A stretch of DNA of 64,000 bases, from contig BSBM01000994.1 of the NCBI GenBank assembly GCA_027924585.1, forward strand, positions 12,316,001 to 12,380,000, read 5' to 3'. The notes beneath the pieces are model-generated. The model was not told the DNA's origin. It was given only the letters and a program-made list of their open reading frames with translations, and ran no database searches. The position numbers were made by a program, and so were the translations under genes. Origin of the DNA: Larix kaempferi (Eukaryota; Streptophyta; Pinopsida; Pinales; Pinaceae). Below, in pieces: positions 44,375 to 55,480 of the stretch (position 1 is its first letter; every line of letters begins with the position of its first letter).

Positions 44375-45607
44375 CTTGCAAATTTGACCCCAATGTGAAG
44401 TCCATGCAAATTCGTTCAAGGGGGCCATTTCTCGTCCGGAGACCCCCGGGCATGCTTGGCCACCATCGACAGGTCCACCATGGCCATGTGGATCTGTGGG
44501 ATCTGACACAATCCAAGTCTGCTCACCGGTTTGGGTTTCGTGGCCCAAGAGAAAATCCCCAAAGTGTCCTTTAACGGCCTTGGGGTTCCTGACTAGAATT
44601 CCCATAGCATCCAAACCGTGGCTCCGTTCCTGAATCCGTCAATTCCAGTGGGTTCGAGATGGTGGGTGTTAGCTAGGGCCCCCCCCACAGCATACTGTGA
44701 AGAGCCGAAAGTGGTTCCAAATGGCCATCTCTGGAGATAGGGTTTTGATCAGTGAGGGCCATTGCAAATTCGTGTAAGGGGGGCATTTCTTATCTAGAGG
44801 CCCCCGGGCATGCGTGACCACCGTGGATAGGTTCACCATGTCAACATGGACCTGTGGGAGACAATGGAATCAAAGTCTGCTAGCCAGTTTGGGTTCCATG
44901 GCCTCAGAGCAAATCCCGAATGTGTCCCTGAATGGCCCCTGGGTGCCCGACTACAATGCTCGTAGCAGCCAAACCATGGCTCCGTTCATGAATCGACCGA
45001 TTCTGGTGGGTCTGGGATGTCGGGTTTCACGTAGGGGACCCCCGACAACGTGCCTCGAAGACCCAGAAGTGGTGCCAATGGGCCATGTCCGGAGCTAGGG
45101 TTTTGCTCAGTGATCACCATCGCAAATTCGCTTAAGGGGGCCATTTCTCGTCCAGAGGCCCCCGGGCGTGCGTGGCCACCGTCGACAGGTCTGCCATGGC
45201 CACGTGGACCTATGCGAGCCAACATAATCCAAGTCCGCTCTTCGGTTTGGGTTCCGTGGCCTTGGAGAAAATCCCCAAAGTGTCCCTAAACGTCCCCGGG
45301 GTGCCTGACTAGAATGCCCGTCGCAGCCAAATAGTGGCTCCATTTGTGACTTCATCGATTTCGGTGGGTTTGGGGCACCAATTTTTAGCTACGGGACCCC
45401 TCACGGTGTGCGTCAAAGACCCGAAAGCAGTTCCAATGGGCCATTTTTGGAGCTAGGGTTTTGCTTAGTGATGGCCATTGCAAATTTGCTCAAGGGGGCA
45501 ATTTCTCATCCAGAGGCCCCCAGGCATGCGTGGCCACCGTGGACAGGTCCACAGTGGCCACGTGGACCTATGGGAGCAGACAGAATCTAAGTCCGCTCGC
45601 TGGTTTG
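44375..45607 (+). repeat. GC-rich tandem array, about 357 bp unit
   Basis: Unit starts (TGCAAATTYGNNCAAGGGGGC) lie at about 44380, 44764, 45121 and 45477. Each carries GAGGCCCCCGGGCATGCGTG, GGCCACGTGGACCTATG, GGTTTGGGTTCCGTGGC and GGAGCTAGGGTTTTGCTCAG. The fourth unit is cut at the gypsy junction (about 45607). This is an isolated island of high GC. No protein family is recognised in its ORFs. Confidence 0.92.
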
Positions 45608-47148
45608 GGGTCAACTATCTTCAATATAGGTGCTATCGTAAATAGTTCCTTTAATTTCTTAAAACCCTCAGCACATTTCTGATCCCAAACAAATGTCTTC
45701 CCTTTCTTCTGTAAGGAAGTTATGGGGTTGGCAATTTTTGAGAAATTCTCTATAAAATTTCTGTAATACCCCGTAATTCCCATAAATGATCTTACATCCG
45801 ACACATCTTTAGGAACCGGCCAGTCATTAATGGCCCTTATCTTGTCAGGGTCAACCGAGATTCCTTCTACTAAAATTATGTGTCCTAGATATTGAATTTT
45901 GCCTTTGTGAAAGTCACATTTACTAAATTTGGCATACAATTGATGATCTCTTAATACTTGTAAGATAATTCGTAAATGTTCATCATGCTCTTCTTTTCTT
46001 TTTGAGTACACTAAAATATCGTCTATAAACACAACAACAAACTTGTCTAAGTACTTATGCAAAATATTATTCCTCAAACACATAAATACAGCTGGGGCAT
46101 TAGTTAAGCCAAACACCATGACTACGAACTCATAATGTACATACCGAGTTCGGAAAGTTGTCTTGAAAATATCTTCATCTTTAACCCTTACTTGGTGATA
46201 CCTTGAACTTAGATCAATCTTTGAAAATACTGTTGCTCCATGCAGCTAATCAAATAGATCATCTATCCGGGGCAACGGGTATCTATTCTTGATGGTCATC
46301 TTATTAAGTTGGCGATAATCTATGCACAGTCTTAATGTTCCATCTTTCTTCTTAACAAAGATGATAGGTGCTCCCCAAGGAGACACACTTGGTCTAATAT
46401 ACTTCTTGTCAATAAGTTCCTTCAACTGAGATTTTAATTCATTTAACTGCAGTATATTCATTCGGTACGGAGCTTTTGAATTTGGTACTGCTCCTGGTAT
46501 TAGCTCTATAGTAAAATCTAAATCTCTTTTGGGTGGTAATCCTGGAATCTCCTTAGGAAATACATCCTTAAAATCCTTTAGGACAGGTATGTCCTCTAAT
46601 TTTAGTTTGTCCTCTTTATCCATAACCTCATCATTTATCATGTTTACTGCAAACATTTGGCATCCCTTCCTAACTGCTCTCTTAACTTGCATGGCTAAAA
46701 TTTGTCTAAGAGTTACCTTCCTTGGAATGCCTTTTATTTCTACAGTTTTCCCTTCATCATTTAAGCATGTAAAACTTTTTCCATAACAGTCTAGGATGAC
46801 ATGATGGGCTTCCCACCAGTCAATCCCAACAATAATATCATATGAACCTAAACGTAAAATATACAGCTTGATTTGTGTTTGCAAATTGTTCATGGATAAT
46901 ATACAGTTCTCTATAAAATCTGAAACTTTCCTCTTTGTCCCAGTTGCTAGTCTAACTAGCCATGATTTACTAAACTTTTGAGTTTTCAGTTTAAGACTTT
47001 CTACAACATCTGGTGATATATAACTTAAACTGGCACCTGGGTCAATTAAAACAGTAATAGGATGGTCATGTATCATACCTTCAATCTCTACCATGGAGAT
47101 TTGATGATCTGCTTGTCTATTGTCAAGTGCTGCGTTAATTCTTGGCAT
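45608..47148 (-). pseudogene. gypsy pol: protease and reverse transcriptase, truncated
   Basis: Protease: [13 protein letters not shown], with the catalytic Asp in D-P-G-A rather than the usual D-S-G-A, then [10 protein letters not shown]. Reverse transcriptase follows with [32 protein letters not shown], a stop, [23 protein letters not shown], the active-site [10 protein letters not shown] and [16 protein letters not shown]. The RNase H start ([18 protein letters not shown]) is present, but sequence ends just after ILKIVDP. The single internal stop, near 46243-46245, is TAG where relatives have CAG Gln. The reading frame is otherwise intact, so only this stop and the 3' truncation disable it. 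Confidence 0.9.
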
Positions 47149-48420
47149 CTCACTTGCTACGTCTCCAACAGTAGGTTTAGTCTGAATAGAGTTGATGTTG
47201 TTTTCTTTCCGCTTCCGTAAGGGACATTCTGATGCGTAATGAGGGCCCTAACATTCAAAACATTTAATATGTGTCTTTGGATCACTGGTCTTGGCAGTAT
47301 TAGATGCGTTTTTCGGTGTTGTAGAAATCTGTTGTGAATTATTTCTAGAATTATTTCCTTGGGAATTTCGATTCTGAAAATTCTTCCTTTGGAATCCAGA
47401 ATTCCCACTGAATCTGAAATTTTTCTTCTTCTGTTCAAAATTGTTGGTCTTATGATTTTTCCAATTAGACATACCCTCTCTCTTTCGATTCGTATCATAA
47501 CAGAAAACTGCCTTCCTCATAGCCTCCTCTAATGTTTTAGGACTGTCATACTCAATTCTGTCTTTAATGCTGAAAGGTAAACAGCTTAAGTACCTTTGAA
47601 TTTTTGGTTTTTCCTCTATGAAGTAGAGTACATATCTCAGTAAGTTCAAAAACTTAATGTTTAATTCCTTCATGTTCATACCTCCCAACTTCAAATCGTA
47701 GAACTCTTTAGATTTTTCTTTGTAGTACTGTTCAGATAGATACTTCTTTTTGAAATATTGTTTGAAAGCACTCCAGCTTACATCTTTATCCTTGATGCCC
47801 CTTACCCTTTTGACATCCTACCACCAGATATCCACTTTTCCGATTAAGTTATATATAGCCATTTTTGCTTTTAAGAACTCTGAATAGTTGTAGATATGGA
47901 AGTATTTCTTCATCCCTAACAGCCAAGCTTCAACTGTCTCTCCTTTCTTAGTTTCTAGATTGAAAGTTGGAGGTCTCATCTTTTTTAATTCTCCAAAAAT
48001 CTGCTCATATTCTTATTTATTTTTCTTTCTTGGTTTGGAATCTTCTTCACTGCTGTCACTGGTGTAATTAGGTTTCTTTTTGCATTCTGCAATAGCATCT
48101 CCAGATGAGGTTGAGCTATCTTTTACTTCACTGAATTTGATGTTTTGATTTTTATCAGCGTGAGGCATGTCCTCCACTTTGGAAAGATCCTCATTGTTTT
48201 TCTGTTGTTCCTATGTTTGGCTGTGTTCAAACAACACTTGATTCAGTTGTTCTTGTGCTTGCAGAATCCTTTCATTATCTAGTTTCACAGATCTGATCTC
48301 TGCCTTTAAATCTTGAAATGCACATAATAGTTCCGTTGAACTTTTATTTATTTCCCCGTGACCTTCCTCTACATAGTGCTATCCCGAACTGTGACTGTTT
48401 AGCTGAGTTCTCCATACATG
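47149..48420 (-). pseudogene. gypsy gag with CCHC zinc knuckle
   Basis: Contiguous and in the same frame as pol. The capsid-type region reads PPTFNLETKKGETVEAWL, GMKKYFHIYNYSEFLKAKMA and FKQYFKKKYLSEQYY, then LSCLPFSIKDRIEYDSP. A Lys/Asn/Gln-rich linker follows, and then a knuckle CFEC-x-GPHYASEC (CX2CX3HX4C). Stops occur after DIWW (TAG), inside the knuckle (TAG), and upstream near the N-terminus (TAG and TAA). The start codon is uncertain. Gag forms the particle and binds RNA; this copy cannot be translated whole. Confidence 0.8.
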
Positions 48421-48545
48421 TAACTAAAAATAATTTCTAAAGATAACATAATAATAAAATTTTCAAGTTAGTATAAATTTCTGTTGTATATAAAAATTTC
48501 TACTACATGTTTTGGACCTCATTCAGGTCTAGAGTTTGAATTTGT

Positions 48546-48557
48546 GCTCTGATACCA
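48546..48557 (-). promoter_or_regulatory. Primer binding site, initiator-Met tRNA
   Basis: On the minus strand TGGTATCAGAGC, a perfect 12 nt complement of the plant initiator-Met tRNA 3' end, lies 2 nt after the LTR end GATGTTACA. Confidence 0.92.
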
Positions 48558-48559
48558 CA

Positions 48560-51500
48560 TGTAACATCTCAAAATTTCATAAAATTTTAAAACTTTTGAA
48601 ATAGCATTAATCTGATAATAATACTTGCGGAAATAACTTTTGAGAATTGATAACAGCATTAATTAAGATAATAATTATTGCGGAATAAATATTATGATTA
48701 CAACAGTATTTAGTTGTACAGTTATTGTACTAAACATGCTTTATTTTCTCTATTAGCAGCCTAAAGATAATGACAGTTTAAACATGAAATTAATAACCTG
48801 ATTATGATAACATGTCTTAACAGATTGGTAGTAGACGTAGATCTGTTTATCTTACGCACAGATACTGACAGTTTGATTTTTGATAAAAGGGTGTCCTATG
48901 AGGTACCCTAGAGCTTACTTAGTTGTAACGCTAAAGCATCTTGAATGTACTATGTGCAGATGACAGGTAAGAGATTTCATGGCTGCGTAAAACAAAGTCC
49001 GAGTGGTTTTTAATTTCAAAGTCGTAAATAAATAAAATGTTAGGAATTTGATTTCGATCCACCAAGAGTATGCAGGTATGGTTTTTCCACTGTAATGGTT
49101 GCTATTTCAATGATATTTTACGACTTCAAAAGTGTTTAGAACAAAATTGTCTAGAAAACATCATTATGCTATTAGTTGTATTCTTACGATCTTTAATGTA
49201 ATAGTAGCTGGCCTTTTTGTCGCCTCGAGAAACTATGTACCTTTAACACTATTGATAAATTTTAAGTGTATGTCGATGATGACACTAGTTAAAGTTAAGT
49301 CTCATATGTATGGACTATACCCAATATAATTTTATGATGTGGAATTGTACAAGTTTGTATTTACCTTTGTTAATGTAAGAGAGACTATGTCGAAAAGGTG
49401 ATCCTAGTTATCTTAAGAACTAAATACCTAAATGGTACATTTCTTATCTAGATCCACAAATCATAAATTTGGGACTAAGTAATAGTTTGATTGATAATGT
49501 TTTGGAAGGATAACAATGGAGGGTAATTCAAGTCCATATGACTTAGGACTATGACTATGTATCGTTATAAGCTTGAGTTTCTTTTTTTTATATATAAGAT
49601 TCTATAAAGAATAGAACCTTGGAACTATATAATAACTAGAAGTTTGATCTTAGTGATTTGTATATCGTCGGGGTCAACGATGCTATGTCTAAGCTTTAAC
49701 TTAGAGCCATACGAAAATGTGATTCGTTATACCAACACATAGAGTTTAAAGTTATGTTAAAGTTTTAAATCTAATGTTGAAACCATAACTCTGTCATGTA
49801 ATAATTGTTGCAGGTTTATGTGCTAGTGCTTTTAATTGATATGATCATTGTATCAAATAGAGGATCGTCCTTCGATCCTGTATTGAAGTCTTAGCATTAA
49901 AGCTCCTGTTGACAAGGCATTAAGCCAATCCACATAAGTTGACAACAATATAAGGAAAGGTTTGTAGCCAACGTGTAATGTTTATGTGTGGTAAAAACTC
50001 CGAGCTGGAGTGTAACTTCGAACAAATGTGATCCTCTGTGGACTAAACTCTGCATGTGAAGGGACGTTGTGATAAATGCTAGGGTACAAGTCCCATCGTT
50101 GTTTCATTGGTGTAGTGTCGAACGTTGATTATCTTGGATATCAACCGTAGGATCAAACCTAAGAATTTGGTCGATGTTTGGTTTAAGTGATTGGAACTGA
50201 GAGTTAATGTACCCATTATTCTCGGCCCGTGGCCGACAGGCTACTAAAAACTCTACCTAAACCTGTAAGAGGTTCGACCCTAAGACGTCTGTAATGAGAG
50301 TTCCAACTGTTCTTCCCTCTGCAAATGCGCCTTTTGACAGTCTATAGATTTAGTTTAAATTGTCGTTGGTTTTGGAGATATGGAAACTCGCCGTTTAAGT
50401 TGAGTACAGGGTTTGTCTTAGTGTAAGGAACCGAAGGTTCTCGTCTTTTTTTGGTATGGACTATCTTGTAGCAAAAGATGTGGATAACTTGGGTAAAGCA
50501 GCAAGGTAACTCCTCTACAATGATAGGCAATTTCTTCACATATTTTTCATCTTTCAGTTCTCAAAAGGTAGTAGTTATCTACGATTTTAATCCTTCGTTT
50601 CATGTCAGTTGCAGGTTAACGAGCGTGTTTTAGAGTGATGGCTTAACAAGGTTGGGCAAGCTTCCAACAGTAAGCTCCAGGTCTTCTTAAAAACCTTCAT
50701 AGGTACTCTTTGAAGTTGATGGGGTCTCAAAAGAAGAGTTGTAGGTCTGTCATGGCTCGTCACGGTTATTTAATCCAAGCTATGTTTTAAAACCAACGTA
50801 TATTTTTGTTTGGCAATGCCGACTGGAGTTATACTAGTCGATGCTTGTTAAAAATATTTTTGGTTATTTCAACTGTTGAAAAATTGGGTTAAACCCTCTA
50901 TAGTTTTGTTTGAAACAATGTTGTAATCTCATTCTCAGAATCATGGTTTCGATGGTTAAGTTTTGAAATAGAGCCGTTGGCTCGTTTACTGTATAAAAAT
51001 GACACTTCTCTTCCCGAAATGAGAATATTATGCTAAAAATTATGTAGATGTCTGTTTGTTAAAAAATAATACTGTAGATGGAATCATAAGGCTACGAACT
51101 AGGGTTTGTAAATGATGTTAAAGGCAGTACTATATATAATATAACTGTGAACATTTTATCTTCAGATATGACAACAAGTCATAATCTCGATGGTTATAAG
51201 ACTAACTAGAGGTCGAACTTTTTATGAACAAACCAAAAAAAGGGGTTTTGGCTTAAATCTAAGCCTGTGCATAATGTAATGTTTATAATTGATGTACGAT
51301 AACAAGGAGTACAAAGACTCAACGTAAGGTGTGATAGAATCCATATTTTATTTGAAAATAATAGGAACAATTCATATCGAGATTATTTTGTTTAGAATTT
51401 AAGTACTATGTCGAAAATAGAAACTATAGAAATGTATGTTGTCCTAAATAGTAGAAAATTCGATGAAAACAGAAAGGTCAAACCCTAGATGTGATGATTT

Positions 51501-52860
51501 GATCAACTACTGAAACAATAACTTACTAGCAGTAGTAAGTTCATACTATTTCTCTTAATTGTTTGAACTGCGGAATTTATGAAAATAATAAAATAAGAAA
51601 TGAAAAATAATCTATGTGTATGTGTATTGTGATGACTGGAAAATGTGGAATGTCTGTGTATTACTTATGTTTGCAATATGTAAACAATAATGATAATACT
51701 GTTTTTAATTTGATGCAATAGTATAAAATGGTTTGTCTATTTTCATTTGAATATTACACAGACTAAAAGAAAAAACAAACTATAGTATATACACTCAGTG
51801 AAGAGAACAATACTTTATAATTTATAAAACAATTCTATAGTTCAGAACCCTTTTATACAGTAAATTACTATTGGAAATATAGGGCAGAATAGTAAAACAA
51901 ATCGATCACTATTCCATCTATTTGCATCAATGGAATTCGCCTAATCTCTAATCTATTTTTAATTTGCGTATCTCTACTAGAGAACTATGTTTCAAAATAG
52001 CATGGGAAAACTAGAGATATTGATTTATCAATTTAACATTAAATTTAAACATTCAGACTTAAACATTTCTAGGATTAGATTCTTTTCAAAAGGAAATAAA
52101 TAGAATAATACTAGATAAACAGATAGAATTGTTTATGGAGAATAAGTTAGGAAATCTTTTAAGAACCTGAGAAGCTCTGTAGGGCAACAAACAACTCAGG
52201 AAGACTGTTCCACCCAACCAATTCCTGAAAACAGTCAAGTACTGTCTCAAGACCCTGGAGCCTATTCACTGAACCACCAGGAGGAAGAAACTTCAGGAAT
52301 TAGGACTTCTTCTTGCTGTAGTAATTAACTTCTGAATCTCCAGTAGGTAGCAGTCCAAAAGACTGGCTCCTACTCTCTGTTTCTCCTTAGTAATATGGAG
52401 ACTTAATTTTCTCAATCACCACTAACCTCTCTATTCGAATCTCTCTTGAAAATCACATGATTTACCAGAGGAAAATATTCTGTAGAAATATTGATTAAGG
52501 GCTTCCTACCCAATTCGAATTTGCCTTTATAGGCTGCCTAGGCCTTTTCAATGTTACTAGGTCATTAAATGAGCTGCTTTCTCAGTCCCTCCACCTAGGG
52601 GATAATGCCCTATTTTAGGGGAAGTTGTCGCATAACCAACAATTAGTGGTGTGATGTAATTGCTGCCATGTGTCCCATACCTTCCAGCAACTTCCATTCC
52701 TCCTAGTGGGTCAGTGAACACTCATTCAACAGTCCTCTTGAGTGTTTGTCTCCTAATTAATTTATTTAAATAATAATATTCAGTAATTACATTCATCCAT
52801 GATCAAAACTGATCATAATTACAAAACTTGTAATTAAATTTAACATAAATTATTTTTGAA
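48560..52860 (-). repeat. Putative gypsy 5' LTR of about 4 kb, distal end not defined
   Basis: The LTR's inner end is fixed by the primer binding site (plus-strand TGTAACATCTC at 48560). A TATA box (CTATAAAGGC on the minus strand, near 52530) is consistent with U3 far upstream. No coding sequence is seen in between, only short chance ORFs. The outer terminus is not recognisable before GC-array sequence begins at about 52890, so the LTR may be cut. The length includes anything nested within it. Confidence 0.5.
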
Positions 52861-52889
52861 AATAAATAATAATGTTCAAAAATTTGGGT

Positions 52890-53235
52890 AGGTGACACGG
52901 TCCCGGCTGGAACCTTCCTAGACACACTTGCAGGACTCCTCGGAACCCGATTTTGTTGCATGGTTGGAATTCTATGCCCCTAGTAGGTATCCAGCAGGAG
53001 TCCTTGAAGGCCTTTTTGATGCGAGACAGAACAAGACATAGAATGACGACCGTGGCTCGGATCAACAAACCGTCGACTCCATTGGATTCAGGATGTCGAG
53101 ATAGTGCTAGGGGTGCCCCTCTCATTCGGTCCCATGACCCAGGTGTCATATTGTACGTCCATTTTGGAAACTAGGGTTTTGCTCAGTAAGGGAGTGTGCA
53201 ATTTTTGCACATGGGGGTCAACTTTGTGAAATCAT
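52890..53235 (+). repeat. Diverged single unit of the GC-rich array
   Basis: It aligns in the same orientation to the 44375-45607 units: ACCGTGGCTC, GGATTCAGGATGTCGAG, GGGGTGCCCCT and CTAGGGTTTTGCTCAG followed by a CACATGGGGGTC segment. It is followed directly by the GAT array. Confidence 0.65.
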
Positions 53236-53239
53236 CCAC

Positions 53240-54595
53240 CGGGCACATATGATGATGATGATGGTGATGGTGATGAAGATGTTGATGATGATGGTGATGG
53301 TGATGGTGATGGTGATGGTGATGGTGATGATGAAGAAGATGATGATGATGGTGATGGTGATGGTGATGGTGATGGTGATGATGAAGAAGATGATGATGAT
53401 GGAGATGTTGATGAGGAACCTAGAGATGACAATGATGATGAAGATGTTGATGATGATGATGATGATGATGAAGATGTTGATGATGATGGTGATGGTGATG
53501 GTGATGGTGATGGTGATGATGAAGAAGATGGTTTAGTGCTGGGTTTGGGTGAGGGTTAGGGCTAGAGTTATAGAACGAAATTGATTTAGGGTTAGTGTTA
53601 GAGTTAATGATGATGATGATGATGGTGATGGTGATGATGAAGAAGATGATGATGATGATGATGGAGATGTTGATAAGGAGCCTAGAGATTCCAATGATGA
53701 TGAGGATGGTGATGATGATGAAGATGTTGATGATGATGGTGATGGTGACAAAGATGATGATGATGACAAAGATGTGATGATGGATATTAAAGATGACAAT
53801 GATGATGAGGATGGTGGTGATGATGAAGACGTTGATGATGATGGTGATCGTGATGGTGATGAAGATGATGATGATGGAGATGTTGATGAGGAGCCTAGAG
53901 ATGACAATGATGATGAAGATGGTGATGGGGATGATGATGAAGATGTTGGTGATGATGGTGATGGTGATGGTGATGGTGATGGTGATGAAGATGATGATGA
54001 TGAAGAAGGTGATGATGATGGAGATGTTGATGAGGAGCCTAGAGATGGCAATGATGATGAAGATGGTGATGATGATGAAGATGGGGATGATGATGGTGAT
54101 GGTGATGATGATGGTGATGGTGATCATGAAGAAGATGATGATGATGGAGATGTTGATGAGGAGCCAAGATATGACAATGATGATGAAGATGGTGATGATG
54201 ATGAAGATGGGGATGATGATGAAGACGTTGATGATGATGGTGATGTTGATGGTGATGGTGATGAAGATGATGACGATGAAGGATATGATGACGATGGAGA
54301 TGTTGGTGAGGATCCTAGTGATGACAATGATGATGAAGATGGTGATGATGATGAAGACGTTGACGATGATGGTCATGGTGATGAAGATGATGATGATGAT
54401 GATGAAGAAGAAGATGATGGTGATGGATATGTTGATGAGCAGCCTAGAGATGACAATGATGATGAAGATGGTGATGATGATGAAGATGTTGATGAAGATG
54501 GTGACGATGATGAAGATGGCGATTATGATGAAAACGTTGATGATGATGGTGATGGTGATGATGATGTTGATGATGATGATGACAAGTCCCTCTAA
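53240..54595 (-). repeat. GAT-rich minisatellite, inverted counterpart of 41885-44372
   Basis: Units contain GATGTTGATGAGGAGCCTAG and AGATGACAATGATGATGAAG, separated by GATGGTGATGGTGAT runs. One copy of the telomere-like spacer (GGGTTTGGGTGAGGGTTAGG) lies at 53537-53612. It is opposite in orientation to the left array. Open frames of Asp or Met-Met repeats are low-complexity artefacts. Confidence 0.92.
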
Positions 54596-54825
54596 GTGGT
54601 TATCTATAGGAATCAAGCATCAATATCCAACCATAAATGAGCATGTTTTAAAATAAATTGCTAGGATACATATCTAAGAGTCTAGAAGATATCTATACAT
54701 TTTTCCATCAAATTTGGTCAAGGAAATTCTTGTATCTAGTTAGAATATATTAGTGGAAACCCTTGGTTGATGACACGATGTTTGGATAAGGGAAAAAAAC
54801 CAAAAATCTAGCTAGATTTGGGTGA

Positions 54826-55115
54826 GCATTGTGCATGGGGAACCAAATCTATGAATATGTGTATTGTTAAATATAATTTTGTTGGGTGAAGCCAATAACC
54901 AACATAATCATCATAATATAAGTGTTTTTTGGGTTGGGGATATACCTCAAGGTACCCAAAGCATGAAATTTTTTTGGGTGGGAACAAAACCAAGAGAACA
55001 AAAAGTGTTGAAGAGGACATGTGGGGTGGGAGGCCGGCCTCCAAAAACTCAACCATTGACATGAGTGAGGTAGGTCTAAAGCAACTTCTCTCATACGAAA
55101 TGGGAGAAGTGGTCG
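54826..55115 (-). repeat. Right outer arm of the 13.7 kb inverted structure
   Basis: Reverse complement of 41404-41757 (see that entry). The inner edge is TGAGCATTGTGCATGGGG and the outer edge CTTCTCTCATACGAAATGGG. Confidence 0.85.
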
Positions 55116-55480
55116 GGCTAGTTTAGGTTAGATTAGTGTTTCTAGGGCTAGTTTAGGTTTCTAGGACTAGATTAGGTTTATAGTATTCTAGCTTAGTTTT
55201 ATAGTGTTAAATTAGTGTTTCTAGGGTTTGTTTAGCTTTATAGGATTTCGAGGGCTAGATTAGGTTTGTAGGGTTATATTAGTGCTTCTAGGGATAGACT
55301 AAGTTTCTAGGGATAGATTAGGTTTCTAAACATTAATGACAAATGGTGAAATGATGACATGGAAGATGGATGTATCTCTATGTATGTATGTATCTGTATG
55401 TATGTATGTATTAACAAAAAATGCATGTACCAACAAAATAACATAAAACTACACATACCTCGATGTAGAACATAACATTC
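55116..55480. repeat. Degenerate TTTCTAGGGCTAG repeats and a GTAT microsatellite
   Basis: At 55116-55335, variants of GGGCTAGTTTAGGTTTCTAG recur every 20-30 bp. At 55376-55412 there is a (GTAT)n tract with one interruption. No coding sequence is seen. Confidence 0.7.

Larger units (their letters stand above)
45608..52860 (-). mobile_element. Ty3/gypsy retrotransposon, 3'-truncated, minus strand
   Basis: Read on the minus strand: a putative long LTR (about 52860-48560), an initiator-Met primer binding site (48557-48546), gag, zinc knuckle, protease and reverse transcriptase, then an abrupt end at the start of RNase H, where the GC-rich array begins. Integrase and the 3' LTR are missing. Gag and pol lie in one frame, as in chromoviruses such as Tekay/Del, which the RT sequence resembles. 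Both sides are bordered by GC-array sequence (45607 and about 52890), so it probably inserted in, or recombined with, that array. Confidence 0.8.

Noticed and set aside
41960-44398. Many long open frames rich in His, Ser-Pro or Thr-Leu
   Set aside because: They arise because CAT/CAC/TCA triplet repeats lack stops in all three frames. There is no non-repetitive coding sequence and frames overlap freely.
44986-45590. Pro/Gly/Arg-rich open frames in the GC-rich array
   Set aside because: They recur with the 357 bp unit on both strands, lack start context and conserved domains, and reflect high GC lowering stop frequency.
53249-54656. Open frames of up to 398 residues, Asp-rich, Met-rich or Ile-rich
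   Set aside because: Low-complexity translations of GAT triplets on both strands, with no unique domain.
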